Source: Bin5 sp034422415
Lineage (GTDB): Bacteria; Chloroflexota; Anaerolineae; Caldilineales; Caldilineaceae
Assembly: GCA_965202955.1 (NCBI GenBank)
Contig: OZ241871.1
Location: forward strand, 2,232,001 to 2,296,000
Direction: 5' to 3'
Length of the DNA: 64,000 nucleotides
Below, one piece after another: positions 55,770 through 64,000 of this stretch. The notes under the pieces are model-generated. The model was not told the origin of the DNA. It made no database searches and saw only the letters and a list, made by a program, of their open reading frames with translations. The position numbers and the translations under genes were made by a program. Position 1 is the first letter of the stretch. Each line of letters opens with the position of its first letter.

Positions 55770-55834
55770 TTTATTAACGTCATTTGCATAGCGGATTTCG
55801 CTATTAACGTTTGGGCACTTAAATGTTAATAGCG
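55770..55834 (-). promoter_or_regulatory. Repeated operator half-sites upstream of the Fic gene
   Basis: A perfect 10-bp dyad (CGCTATTAAC at 55799-55808 and GTTAATAGCG at 55825-55834) surrounds a 16-base spacer. The half-site ACGTTAATA also occurs at 55772-55780, just before the start codon. Three related half-sites over about 60 bases suggest binding by a dimeric winged-helix regulator, plausibly the Fic protein itself. Confidence 0.6.
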
Positions 55835-56094
55835 AGAGGGAGTATACCATTCTACTGGGTGAACGGGGAATTGCACCCTCTGTGAGGATCCCCTCTTTCC
55901 TCTAGTTTTCAGCCCCCTTTCGTTTCAATTGCGGTAAGATCGGCCTCTTCCGCCAAATTTGGCGTGTAATCAGGCCGATCCCTCTTGACAATCTAGAACA
56001 AATGTACTAATATCATTAGCATATTCGCTCGCGGGATTGCGAAATCCGGTTATGTAGGCGAGCAAAGGGACTTATTTCAAGGAAGGAGCGAGCC

Positions 56095-56703
56095 GTGAAA
56101 AACGATATTGCCAGGACCTCGATTGGACGCGTGGCCCTGCTTTCCTCCAGGCCGATCCTGGCGCTGGTGGCGGCGATGTTCGTGGCCGATTTGCTGGGGA
56201 GCATGGGATGGGTGCAGGGCCGGATCCGGGGGGACACGCTCTTCTATGTTTTCGGCAACCCGGTGTCGAACTGGGGCGTGGTGATGACGCTGCTGATCTG
56301 GATGCTGACGACGGGGATCCAGATGGTTTCGAGCGGGATGGCCTACCGCGCCAAGACGAACCCATACATGGCAGGCGTGGGATTCTACATCTGGCTGTTC
56401 GGCTCGATTTTCAGCCGTACAAGCCTGAAGTTCAACGGCGCCAAGCACGGCTCGGTCTTCACGCTCGAGTACGGCAAGCTGGCCAAGGAGTGGTCGGGGA
56501 TGTCGTTTCTGATTGCGCTCTACTGGCCGTCGCAGATTTTCGATATGGCGACCGACGCCAGCTTCTATGTGACGACGCCGCTGCGAGCGTTCAATCTCTT
56601 CTTCGCCTTTTCGTCGTTGGTGTCGGAGCAGCTGGCGTACATGGCGAGCGCGGCCAAGTCGCTGGGCGACGAGGCGCTGGACCAGATCCGTGGCTACTCA
56701 TAG
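56095..56703 (+). CDS. Membrane protein of unknown function
   Basis: A 202-residue protein with about four hydrophobic helices (for example LALVAAMFVADLLGSMGWV, VVMTLLIWMLTTGIQMV, GVGFYIWLFGSIF and a less clear one near 150). It begins with GTG after GGAAGGAG. I recognise no family. The next membrane-protein gene overlaps its end by 14 bases. The low similarity to anything familiar and the small size suggest an accessory function. Confidence 0.65.
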   Translation: MKNDIARTSIGRVALLSSRPILALVAAMFVADLLGSMGWVQGRIRGDTLFYVFGNPVSNWGVVMTLLIWMLTTGIQMVSSGMAYRAKTNPYMAGVGFYIWLFGSIFSRTSLKFNGAKHGSVFTLEYGKLAKEWSGMSFLIALYWPSQIFDMATDASFYVTTPLRAFNLFFAFSSLVSEQLAYMASAAKSLGDEALDQIRGYS

Positions 56704-57133
56704 GACGTTCTTGCGGCAGGACCGCGGCTGGGGCCTGGTCTGCCAGGTGTCGGTTGCGCCGCTGCTGGCGGGGACGGTCGGGTGGCTGATCGCGGCGGGC
56801 GCGTGCTTGTTCATCGGCGCGCCCTACCTGGCGCCGTGGACGTGGCTGGCGCACCTGGCGGCGGCCTATCCGCTGGGGGTTGCGGCTATGGGGCTGCGGG
56901 CGCTGTCGCTGGGGTGGGCGGGCTGGGCGTTTTTGGGCGGCGGCGCGGCGTGGGGCGAACTGACGCCATTCTTGTGGTTTCTGCTGATCTCGGCTCTGGC
57001 TGCTGCGCCGCAGCGCTGGGGCGTGTGGGCGGCGCGGGTCGCGATGCACGGCCTGGCGCTCTGGTTCATTCTGCAGATGGACCACATCACCGGATTGATC
57101 GGACTGGTCGGTCTGCTTCTGCTTCTGATCTGA
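56690..57133 (+). CDS. Small membrane protein of unknown function
   Basis: A 147-residue protein with about four helices (LVCQVSVAPLLAGTVGWLIAAG, WLAHLAAAYPLGVAAMG, GWAGWAFLGGG, and a C-terminal VGLLLLLI). It starts with GTG inside the end of the preceding gene (14-base overlap), which points to coupled translation of the pair. I recognise no family and infer only that the two proteins act together. Confidence 0.55.
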   Translation: MATHRTFLRQDRGWGLVCQVSVAPLLAGTVGWLIAAGACLFIGAPYLAPWTWLAHLAAAYPLGVAAMGLRALSLGWAGWAFLGGGAAWGELTPFLWFLLISALAAAPQRWGVWAARVAMHGLALWFILQMDHITGLIGLVGLLLLLI

Positions 57134-57165
57134 TGGCTGGCTTTGGCCGGCGAGCGGTCAGAGCG

Positions 57166-57702
57166 CTATTTACTTTCAGTTAGTTCCTTCTCCATCGCCA
57201 ACAGACGCACCAGGCGCTTGCCCGAGCGGATGCGCTGCGCCTCTCCGGTCAGGGTAAAGCCGAGCGACTGGAAGAACCTGAGCGCGCCCGGGTTGAACTG
57301 CTCGACGCCCAGTTTCACCGCGCGCAGATTGGCCTCGTCCGCCAGCCAGGGTTCGAGCAGGGCCCAGGCATCGCTGCCGACACGCTGCCGCTGGAACGGC
57401 TCCGCCACCAGCAGGATGCCGATGTAGGCGGTGTCGGGGTCGGGCCATTGGAGGCGGAAGTCGATCATGCCGACCAGCTGCGCGCCGGCTTCGGCGTTGC
57501 CCGGCTCGTTGGCGGCCGCGATGCCGAGCCCCATGCGGCCCGGCTCCTCTTCGATGGCGGCGAGATCGCGCGCGGCCTGGCCGGCCGGCGCCTGCGCCAT
57601 GTGATACATCGTCCAGTAGGCCGGCGACAGCTCGTAGACCCGCTGCAACGCGCCGGCGTGCAGCGATGCGTCGAGAGGCAGGAGGGAGATCGAGTGCGTC
57701 AT
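57166..57702 (-). CDS. GNAT-family N-acetyltransferase
   Basis: A 178-residue GNAT protein. Motif A is visible as IGILLVAEPFQRQRVGSDAW (about 95-114), with the acetyl-CoA loop replaced by QRxRVGS, and motif B as ALRFFQSLGFTLTGE (about 145-159). It would acetylate an amine of a small molecule or peptide. It precedes no gene on its strand and is 18 bases from the dynamin-like gene, which transcribes in the same direction upstream of it, so co-transcription is possible. Confidence 0.85.
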   Translation of the reverse strand: MTHSISLLPLDASLHAGALQRVYELSPAYWTMYHMAQAPAGQAARDLAAIEEEPGRMGLGIAAANEPGNAEAGAQLVGMIDFRLQWPDPDTAYIGILLVAEPFQRQRVGSDAWALLEPWLADEANLRAVKLGVEQFNPGALRFFQSLGFTLTGEAQRIRSGKRLVRLLAMEKELTESK

Positions 57703-57720
57703 GGCGGCGGGGCCCAGCTG

Positions 57721-59475
57721 CTACTGGCTGGGGGCGAGCGCCTCGACGCTGCGGCGCAGCTCCTGGCACTCGTTTTCGGCGCTTTTCAGATCGGAGGCCA
57801 GCGTCTCCAGCTTTTCGCGCTCGACGCGCACAAAGCGGGTGTAGGGCGCAATCGCTTCGCGGATGCGCTGTACGCTGGCGGACAGCTCGGACTCAAACTG
57901 CTGCGTGATGGCGGAATCGAGCCGCCGGCGCAGGTCGCCGATGCGGGTGCGCAGCTGCGCCTTGACCTTCTGGCGGCGGTAGGGGAGCACGTAGAGGCCG
58001 AGCGCGGCCAGCGCGCTGGCGCCGAGGATGCCGGTCACGTCGAGGAAGGTGGTGTTGAGGATGACGACGAGGATGGCGCCGAGGCCGATTGCGCCGGCCT
58101 CGACGGCGGCGGTCTGGATGATGGCCCGCTGCACATCCTGGGCCAGTTTGAGCGCCTCGGCCTCGCGGTCGTAGGAGTCGACGACCTCCTGCGCGCTGCG
58201 GCCGATACTTTTGAGCAGATTCTGGCGGTTGAAATCGAACTCGCCGCGCACGCGCCCGATCATCTGGTCGGTGTGCTGGAGGGAGCGGCGCTCGATGAAC
58301 TCCATCACCGCCTGCCACTGGCGGTAGTCGCGGTCGATGAGCCAGTCGATCAGTTCGTTGACGTGGCGTTCGATGGCGCGGCTGGTGTCGGCGAGGACGC
58401 GGCGCTCGAACTCGCCGCGCAGCTTCTCGCTGTTCACCAGCTCGACGACGCGTGTGATGCGCAGGTTTTCGTCGAAGAAGCGGTCGCCGCGCTCGGCCAT
58501 CTCGTGGAGGACGTTGTCGACGCGGTCGCTCTGGTAGCGGAAGTCGCGGCGCATGTCCTTCTGGTAGGCGGTCAGCTGCTCGTCGATGGCGTCGAGCGCC
58601 TGGAAGTCGCCTTTGAGCAGGTCCTGGCGCTGGGTGATGACATTCTGGTAGCCGGCGATCAGGGCGGCGGCGATGCCGATCGGGTTGGAGAGCTGCAGCC
58701 GCACGCGTTCGCCGGCGTCGAGGAAGTCGAGGATGTACTGTTCGAGCGCGCCGAAGCGGCTGCGCTGCCAGTTTTCGGAGCCGGGCCCGTTTTGTTCAGT
58801 TTTTTTGGCTTCGAGGGCGAGGCGGGCGCTGACGGCGAAGGTGGCGGGCGCGACACCGAGCAGCTCGTGGGCGTTCTGCTGCACGAAGTCGAGCACCTGC
58901 TGCTGCTCGGCTTCGGTGGTCAGCAGCTCGATCTTGTTGACGACGATGACGACTTTTTTGCCCCAGTCGCGGATCTGCTGGAGGAAGGCGCGTTCCGATT
59001 CGCTGAAGGGGCGGTCGGCACTGGTGACGAAGAGGACGAGGTCGCTGCGGGGCACGAAATGTTCGGTCAGCTCCTGGTGCTGGCGGATGACGGCGTTGGT
59101 GCCGGGCGTGTCGACGAGGTTGACCTCCTGCAGCCAGGGGACGGGCAGGCCGCGCACGGCCATGCTGCCGTCGGCGCCTGGATGCGCGGTGGCTTCGCTG
59201 TGGCGGATCAGGACCAGCTCGCTGGTGGTGGGGACGACGCCTTCGGGCAGGTAGTCGCTGCCCAGCAGGGCATTGATGACGGCGCTCTTGCCGGCGTTGA
59301 ATTCGCCGACGACGACGACAAGGAAGAGCTCTTCCAGCTGGGCGAGAGCGTTGCGGATCAGCGCCAGGTCGGCGTCGGGCGCGTCGAGACGTGTAAGGGC
59401 GACCTGCAGGTCGGCGAGCAGGCGGCGTTCGTCCTGTAGAATTCGGCCCTGTTCTGCGGTGAGTACCTGCTGCAC
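57721..59475 (-). CDS. Dynamin-like GTPase with membrane region
   Basis: A 584-residue bacterial dynamin-like protein. The GTPase domain has G1 VGEFNAGKSAVINALLG (about 57-73), G3 DTPGTN (about 117) and G4 NKIE (about 177). Helical stalk regions follow, with a hydrophobic segment at about 460-500 (GAIGLGAILVVILNTTFLD, GILGASALAALGLYVLP) likely to insert into membrane, then a coiled-coil C-terminus. Such proteins remodel or tether membranes. It is a single copy here; many bacterial dynamins come in pairs. Confidence 0.9.
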   Translation of the reverse strand: MQQVLTAEQGRILQDERRLLADLQVALTRLDAPDADLALIRNALAQLEELFLVVVVGEFNAGKSAVINALLGSDYLPEGVVPTTSELVLIRHSEATAHPGADGSMAVRGLPVPWLQEVNLVDTPGTNAVIRQHQELTEHFVPRSDLVLFVTSADRPFSESERAFLQQIRDWGKKVVIVVNKIELLTTEAEQQQVLDFVQQNAHELLGVAPATFAVSARLALEAKKTEQNGPGSENWQRSRFGALEQYILDFLDAGERVRLQLSNPIGIAAALIAGYQNVITQRQDLLKGDFQALDAIDEQLTAYQKDMRRDFRYQSDRVDNVLHEMAERGDRFFDENLRITRVVELVNSEKLRGEFERRVLADTSRAIERHVNELIDWLIDRDYRQWQAVMEFIERRSLQHTDQMIGRVRGEFDFNRQNLLKSIGRSAQEVVDSYDREAEALKLAQDVQRAIIQTAAVEAGAIGLGAILVVILNTTFLDVTGILGASALAALGLYVLPYRRQKVKAQLRTRIGDLRRRLDSAITQQFESELSASVQRIREAIAPYTRFVRVEREKLETLASDLKSAENECQELRRSVEALAPSQ

Positions 59476-59634
59476 GCCGTTTCCTCGCCAATTTCAGAGA
59501 TGAATCTGCTGCGCGGCACAGACCATTCTAGCACAGCACGGCATGAACACAGTACGGGCGGCGGACAGCGCCAGTTTCCACTCTGTCTTCTTTCTCAGCT
59601 AGACGCGGACCCCGTTGCCGGCCTTCCGATCGAG

Positions 59635-59735
59635 TTTTGACGTTCATCTATTGACAACAAACCGCTTTGTCGCTAATGAAATGCCCTTTCGTTAACAACA
59701 ACGTCGTTTGATGTACACAGATGAACGACAAAAGC
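59635..59735. repeat. Four-part T-start repeat block 1
   Basis: Four segments each starting with TTT (TTTTGACGTTCATC..., TTTGTCGCTAATGAAATG, TTTCGTTAACAACAACG, TTTGATGTACACAGATGAACGAC) follow one another. The same order and lengths recur in block 2 at 59947-60049 with different internal bases. Confidence 0.55.
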
Positions 59736-59946
59736 AGGCTCCTGCAGAGCAATGCCTCCTCCACAATGACCACCCTCGCAGAAGCAGATGTCGAGAAGGC
59801 CGTTCTCGCTCAACTGGAATACATTGAATGAACCGGTAAGCCAAACACTTTGGGCTAACCGTTGAAGGAGCTAATACCAGGAGGGGGACGGCGCTCCTCA
59901 ATCCTGGCGTTCCCTGAGTTACTCAACATCGCCGAAGGGCGGAAAG

Positions 59947-60049
59947 TTTTTTGAGTTTCATCAATGCAACACAAAGCTATTTGAGTTTCAAAAAACGCCA
60001 TTTATGAAACACAACAGCGTTTGATTTTCATAGACGAAACACAAGAACG
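59947..60049. repeat. Four-part T-start repeat block 2
   Basis: Segments TTTTTTGAGTTTCATCAATG, TTTGAGTTTCAAAAAACGCC, TTTATGAAACACAACAGCG and TTTGATTTTCATAGACGAAA parallel the four parts of block 1. GTTTCAT/ATGAAAC half-sites recur, as the block 1 version has GTTCATC/GATGAAC. Both resemble multi-site operators or repeat-derived hairpins. Confidence 0.55.
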
Positions 60050-60089
60050 GGCACCTGGAAGGGACTGCGCGCCACAACATTCTGCCACT

Positions 60090-60701
60090 TCACCTCCGCA
60101 TCAACCCCTCCAGCCTCTCCTTCACAGCAGGCCATTCGGTGTCGATGACACTGTAGTAGACGGTGTGGCGGTCGACGCCGTCGCGGGCGATGCGGTGGTT
60201 GCGGAGGGTGCCTTCTTCGACGGCGCCGAGGCGGAGGATGGCGCGTCGGGAGCGGTGGTTGCGACTGTCCGACTTGAGGGAGACGCGGCGGGCCTGCAGA
60301 TGCTCGAAGGCGTGGCGCATGAGGAGATATTTGCACTCGGTGTTGACGCCGGTGCGCTGCCAGGCGATCCCGTACCAGGTCATGCCGATTTCCAGGGTGC
60401 GGTGCTGGCGGATGATGTCGATGTAGGCGGTCGAGCCGACGGCCTTGCCGGTCGGCTGGTGGACGACGGCAAACCTGACCTCGGCGCCGCCTGCCACTTC
60501 GGCGAGGCAGTCGCTGATCCAGTCCCGCGTGTCGGGGAGGCTGCGCAGGGCGGGGCGGGCGGCGTAGCGCCAGATCAGGTCTTCGGCGCCCACGGCGTAG
60601 AGGTCGGCGGCATGTTGCGGGCCCAGCGGTTCGAGGCGGACGAGTTCGCCGGTGAGGGTGACCGGCTGGGGATCGAATGCTTTGCTGGGGCCGGAGGCCA
60701 T
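60090..60701 (-). CDS. GNAT-family acetyltransferase, RimJ/RimL-like
   Basis: About 203 residues in the RimJ/RimL family, which acetylates protein N-termini and other amines. The core has YIDIIRQHRTLEIGMTWYGIAWQRTGVNTECKYLLMRHAFE with the acetyl-CoA-binding QRTGVN pattern and RRVSLKSDSRNHRSRRAILRLGA, typical of the family. I chose the ATG at 60701, preceded by GGGAGAG, over one 63 bases upstream. It is convergent with no gene: the region to its left is repeat-rich and empty. Confidence 0.88.
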   Translation of the reverse strand: MASGPSKAFDPQPVTLTGELVRLEPLGPQHAADLYAVGAEDLIWRYAARPALRSLPDTRDWISDCLAEVAGGAEVRFAVVHQPTGKAVGSTAYIDIIRQHRTLEIGMTWYGIAWQRTGVNTECKYLLMRHAFEHLQARRVSLKSDSRNHRSRRAILRLGAVEEGTLRNHRIARDGVDRHTVYYSVIDTEWPAVKERLEGLMRR

Positions 60702-60875
60702 GGGTCTCTCCCGGCTCGTGGCGTTGCTTTCCTTTGCAGCCGCGGGCACTGTTTTCGTCTTCAATTGTAACCGTTCGGGGCCGGCGCGTCATGCTGTCGA
60801 GGCCCTGCGCAGGGGATTCGTCGCTTGCAGAAGAGAACGGATGCGGTGCGACCACCCCCAGTCAAGGAGGGGACG

Positions 60876-61260
60876 ATGAAGGATATTGAGCGTCTGATTC
60901 AAGAAAACGACGGCCTCTGGGTTTCTCAATTCCCATGGAGGAACTTTGATAATCGGGGTCGCTGATGATGGGACGCCTTTAGGCGTCGATGCTGATAATT
61001 TTCGAAGCGAAGATCGGATGAGCCTACACCTCACAAATATCGTGAACGAAAGGATGGGGCCTAGCACTTGGACGGTAATGCGGGCAAATTTCGAGGACTT
61101 TGAAGAGGGTCGGGTGCTAGTGGTCCAGTGTAAGAAGTCCCCTGTCCCTGTTTACGTAAAGGAGGGGAATGAGGATTATTTCTGGATCCGAACAGGCCCT
61201 TCCACAACCCGTCTTTCTGCGAGCCAGACACAGGACTATATCGAACAAAGATTTGGTTAG
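60876..61260 (+). pseudogene. AlbA_2/Schlafen-like ATP-binding protein, 5' part deleted
   Basis: AAGGAGG and an ATG begin MKDIERLIQENDG, but that frame stops soon. In a second frame, from about 60904, the sequence reads KTTASGFLNSHGGTLIIGVADDGTPLGVDADN, the C-terminal half of the AlbA_2 domain (KTIAAFxNxxGGTLLIGV), then RMSLHLTNIVNERMG and YFWIRTGPSTTRLS to the stop. The usual N-terminal LEFKSS-type region is missing, so the gene has an internal deletion with frameshift. A residual protein could start at TTG 60946 but lacks most of the domain. Confidence 0.65.
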
Positions 61261-61454
61261 GTTTTGTCGCGGGAGATTCAGACCCAATTCAAGTCCATGC
61301 TAACCCCTTGATTCCCTACCGGTTTTCTCCTTAGATGATGGTTTGATCCTATTGAATGGGTTGAAGCAAAACGCGAACGGATAGGGAAGCAAGAAATGAT
61401 CTTGAATGCTGAGAAATAAGGGGCTGATCACCTGATCTAGTTAAGTACGTATCC

Positions 61455-62318
61455 TTAGTAGACCGGAATCCTCCCCTTCTCCAGGATTCCTCGAACGTTG
61501 GCCGCGGCCAGGGGATAGATCTCATCCGGCAGGTGCTCGAGCATCATGTAGCCGTCCGGATGCTCCTCATGCCAGAGGCGCAGCGCGGTTCCCAGGTCCA
61601 GTTCGCCCTCGCCCGGGACCTCCTCGTCCATGTGGACCACGAAGCCGTCCCGCACGGCGATATCCTTACAGTGCCCGATGGCGCTGACCGGCCCCATGCA
61701 ATCGAAGATGTGGCGCAACCGCGCCCTGCTGTCGTAGACCTGGTGCAGCGTCTGGAAATGGTTCACGTAGTCCATCACCAGCCGCATCCGTGCGCTGCCC
61801 ACATCGCGGATGACGGCGCGGTTGAACTCGGGCGAGCGCATGATCGTGAGCAGGTGGGTTTCGACGACGACGGTCTGTTCCAGGGATTCGGCCACCGACG
61901 CCAGCCAGCGCAGTGAGTCGAGGAGCCGGTCGCGGCAGGCCGGCCGGTGGTTTTCGCGGTGGGGGCTGTAGGGGCCGTTGGGGCTGAGGCTGCCGCTGCG
62001 GATCAGGGCTACGTGGGCGCCGAGGGCGCGGGCGATGCCGAAGCCGCGGCGGATGTCCTCGAGCAGGCGCGCGCGGGCGTCGTCGTCGGGGTCGAAGAGG
62101 CAGGCCTGAAAGCCGATGCCGACCTGCACGATGTCGATGCCCTCGTCGGCAAAAAGCAGCCGCACGCGCTGCCACATCGGCGCGGTGGCCGGCGGCGAGT
62201 GTCTGGCCGAGATAGACAGGCCTATCCCTGACAGCCGCAGCGCCCGGATGGCGGCCAGGTGGCGGGTGCGGATCTCGGCCGGATTGGCGGGCAGCATACC
62301 GACAACGCCCAGTCTCAT
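61455..62318 (-). CDS. TIM-barrel sugar phosphate isomerase/epimerase
   Basis: A 287-residue AP_endonuc_2-type barrel (MRLGVVGMLPANPAEI start). Likely metal ligands are the Glu of VVETHLLTI, the Asp of MDYVNHFQT, the His of IGHCKDIAV and the Glu of MMLEHLPDE. Such enzymes act on sugar or inositol intermediates. It is divergent from the M20 peptidase gene, and a Gfo/Idh/MocA gene starts at the window's end, so a sugar-acid pathway nearby is possible. It differs from the barrel protein at 1282-2214. Confidence 0.85.
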   Translation of the reverse strand: MRLGVVGMLPANPAEIRTRHLAAIRALRLSGIGLSISARHSPPATAPMWQRVRLLFADEGIDIVQVGIGFQACLFDPDDDARARLLEDIRRGFGIARALGAHVALIRSGSLSPNGPYSPHRENHRPACRDRLLDSLRWLASVAESLEQTVVVETHLLTIMRSPEFNRAVIRDVGSARMRLVMDYVNHFQTLHQVYDSRARLRHIFDCMGPVSAIGHCKDIAVRDGFVVHMDEEVPGEGELDLGTALRLWHEEHPDGYMMLEHLPDEIYPLAAANVRGILEKGRIPVY

Positions 62319-62491
62319 GGCACTGCTCCGTCTAGGCGGCCAACCGCTGGTCGCCGGATTGTCGAAATTCTCTGAAGATACAGTAGAATCGGTTCATTCC
62401 TGCCCGATTATATCATCAGATATCACAGAAGGCCGCAAACGACCGGCGGACCTTCTGCGGGCGGTCGATCAGCGTTTCGAGGAGAGGTCGA

Positions 62492-63886
62492 TTGAGCGAA
62501 GAGGGGAACCAGTCAGGAGGCGTTTTCCCTGATCTGGCGCGGGTGCTGGACTACGTGGAGGCCCACCGGCAGGCGTTTATCGACCGGCTGCTGGCCTATG
62601 TCGCCCGGCCCAGCATCAGCGCCCACGGGGTCGGCATCGAAGAGACGGCCGGATTTCTGCTCGGCTACCTGCAGGAGCTGGGCATGGAGACGCAGTTGTT
62701 GGTGAGCGACGGTTGGCCCTTCGTGTACGGCTGTGGCCGGCAGCATCCGGGCGCGCCGACGGTGCTACTCTACGGTCATTACGACGTGCAGCCGCCCGAT
62801 CCGCTCGAGGCGTGGGTTTCGCCTCCCTTTGAACCGGAAATACGCGATGGGCGCATCTGGGGACGCGGTGTGGGCGACAACAAAGGGCAGCATCTGGCCC
62901 AGCTCCTGGCGATCGAGTCCTGGCTGGCCGTTACCGGCGGCCTGCCCTGCAATGTCATCGTGCTGCTCGAAGGCGAGGAGGAGATCGGCAGCCCCCATAT
63001 CGGCGACTGCGTGCGGGCCCATCGCGATCTGCTGGCCGATGCCGACCTGGTGATCACCGCCGACGGTCCCGTCCACGAAAGCGGGCGGCCCTGCATCAAG
63101 TTTGGCCCGCGCGGCATCGCTTCGTTCGAGCTGCGCGTGCGCCACGCCGAGCGCGACTTCCATTCGGGCAACTGGGGCGGCGTCGCGCCCAACCCGATCT
63201 GGACGCTGGTGCACCTGCTGGCCACGATGAAGAACAGCCGCGGCGAGATCACCATCGACGGCTTTTACGACAACGTCGCGCCGCTTGGAGAGCCGGAACG
63301 GGCCGCGCTGGACGCGCTGCCGGTTGACACGGCGGCCGTTATGGCCGGCGCCGGCCTGGCCCGTCTCGACGAGCCGCAGGGGCGGCCCTTTTTCGACCGC
63401 CTGGCGGCCTGGCCGACCTTCACCATCAACGGTTTCCACAGTGGCTACGGCGGCCCGGGCACCAAGACGGTGCTGCCGCGCGAAGCAACCGTGAAGTGCG
63501 ACATGCGTCTGGTGGAGAATCAGGGCGTGGAGGAGATTCTGGACAAGGTGGAGGCGCACGTGCGCGGCAATGCGCCCGAGGTCGAAGTGATCCGCCAGGG
63601 GGGCATGGAGCCTTCCAGCACGCCGCTCGACTCCCCCTACACGCGGCCGCTGCAGAAGGCATTTCGCGCGGCCCAGGGCGAAGAGCCTCTGCTGATCCCG
63701 GCGATGGGCGGCAGCCTGCCCGACTATGCCTGGACCAAGATTCTAGGCGTTCCCTCCTTCACAACGCCTTACGCCAACCACGACGAGGCCAATCACGCTC
63801 CCAACGAAAACCTGGAGGTCGAACGTTTCATCGCCGGCATCCGTACGGGGGCAGCGGTGCTGGCTTATCTGGGCGCTCACAGTTGA
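62492..63886 (+). CDS. M20-family metallopeptidase (dipeptidase-like)
   Basis: A 464-residue zinc hydrolase of the M20 dipeptidase/CNDP type. The first metal His and its Asp lie in LLYGHYDVQPPDPLEAW (about 92), the bridging Asp in GDNKGQ, and the catalytic Glu pair in EGEEEIGSP. A dimerisation insert (about 205-330) and the C-terminal metal His (TPYANHDEANHAP) complete the site. It cleaves dipeptides or N-acyl amino acids. The TTG start at 62492 follows GAGGAGAGG. It may be co-transcribed with the next gene. Confidence 0.9.
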   Translation: MSEEGNQSGGVFPDLARVLDYVEAHRQAFIDRLLAYVARPSISAHGVGIEETAGFLLGYLQELGMETQLLVSDGWPFVYGCGRQHPGAPTVLLYGHYDVQPPDPLEAWVSPPFEPEIRDGRIWGRGVGDNKGQHLAQLLAIESWLAVTGGLPCNVIVLLEGEEEIGSPHIGDCVRAHRDLLADADLVITADGPVHESGRPCIKFGPRGIASFELRVRHAERDFHSGNWGGVAPNPIWTLVHLLATMKNSRGEITIDGFYDNVAPLGEPERAALDALPVDTAAVMAGAGLARLDEPQGRPFFDRLAAWPTFTINGFHSGYGGPGTKTVLPREATVKCDMRLVENQGVEEILDKVEAHVRGNAPEVEVIRQGGMEPSSTPLDSPYTRPLQKAFRAAQGEEPLLIPAMGGSLPDYAWTKILGVPSFTTPYANHDEANHAPNENLEVERFIAGIRTGAAVLAYLGAHS

Positions 63887-63897
63887 AAGGAACGAAC

Positions 63898-64000
63898 ATG
63901 TTACGCATTGGCATCATCGGATATGGCCGCCGCATCGCGAGCATGGCCAGAGGCCTCGATATCTTCGACATTCCCTACCGCGTGACGGCCGTGGCCGACC
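63898..64000 (+). CDS. Gfo/Idh/MocA-family oxidoreductase, N-terminus (cut by window end)
   Basis: Thirty-four codons are visible before the window ends: a start ATG after GAAAGGAACG, then a Rossmann beta strand and glycine turn (MLRIGIIGYGRRIASMARGL) followed by YRVTAVADP-like sequence. This matches the NAD(P)-binding start of Gfo/Idh/MocA enzymes. It begins 11 bases past the M20 gene stop. The rest is outside the window, so the subfamily cannot be named. Confidence 0.8.
   Translation, partial: MLRIGIIGYGRRIASMARGLDIFDIPYRVTAVAD

Larger units (their letters stand above)
59476..60089. other. 614-base intergenic region with two matched repeat blocks
   Basis: No complete gene. It contains repeat blocks at 59635-59735 and 59947-60049. 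Between them, 59766-59831 reads MTTLAEADVEKAVLAQLEYIE before a stop; the first residues resemble the start of type I restriction or helicase proteins, but the match is too short to call. An imperfect dyad follows at about 59833-59862. Confidence 0.55.

Noticed and set aside
59766..59831. Short frame MTTLAEADVEKAVLAQLEYIE, considered a type I restriction subunit start
   Set aside because: Only 21 codons to a stop, and the similarity is too short to separate from chance.

Overview
The window is high-GC bacterial chromosome. It encodes complex I subunits (NuoB, a fused NuoC-NuoD, NuoI), thymidylate and guanylate kinases, a c-di-AMP receptor, sugar ABC transport, many phytanoyl-CoA dioxygenase-like (PhyH) enzymes and several Gfo/Idh/MocA oxidoreductases. 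This mix fits a Chloroflexota lineage such as Caldilineales/Anaerolineae, possibly a host- or polysaccharide-associated one. No rRNA or other phylogenetic marker was read, so the assignment is inference.

Layout. 1-14.2 kb: after a partial SH3b protein, a long minus-strand carbohydrate block runs from two tandem PhyH genes through a Tat/lipoprotein sugar-binding protein, an NHL/Yip1 membrane protein, a DUF5696 protein, two sugar permeases and a GH127-like hydrolase to a TIM-barrel epimerase and a VOC protein. No ATPase is present. 14.2-20.1 kb: an AT-richer stretch with two ABC exporters around a PIMT/FxLD-type methyltransferase, an IS3 remnant, and two inverted copies of a small repeat inside coding sequence. 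This looks like an eroded or partial peptide-modification/export locus. 20.2-25.1 kb: three more PhyH genes and a second GH127-like gene.

25.7-36.5 kb is mostly housekeeping: an operon of GNAT-like protein, R3H/SpoIIIAA-like ATPase, tmk and darA; then an FmdB protein, gmk, a rhomboid protease, an HdrD-like Fe-S oxidoreductase, an MFS carrier and a sucrase/ferredoxin-like protein. 36.5-42.1 kb: a sugar dehydrogenase, an orphan Fe(III)-type binding protein, Mrp and a FAD oxidoreductase. 42.2-47.3 kb: nuoB-nuoCD-nuoI, an MBL hydrolase and a small Cys-rich protein, separated by a family of hairpin repeats.

47.5-54.3 kb: a decayed IS3 element beside a duplicated fragment of a PmoA-like gene, a HepT/MntA pair whose HepT lacks the catalytic His, then PmoA-like, two Gfo/Idh/MocA and two PhyH genes (small-molecule or sugar catabolism). 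54.6-64 kb: a Fic protein with a dyad operator, two membrane proteins, two acetyltransferases, a dynamin-like GTPase, a repeat-rich intergenic region, an AlbA_2 pseudogene, an epimerase, an M20 peptidase and the start of another Gfo/Idh/MocA gene.

The strongest candidates for something new are the active-site-less PhyH paralog beside an intact one, the HepT with His replaced by Tyr, the intragenic and intergenic repeat families, the matched two-block repeat near 59.6-60.05 kb, and the shared C-terminal tail of NuoB and NuoI.
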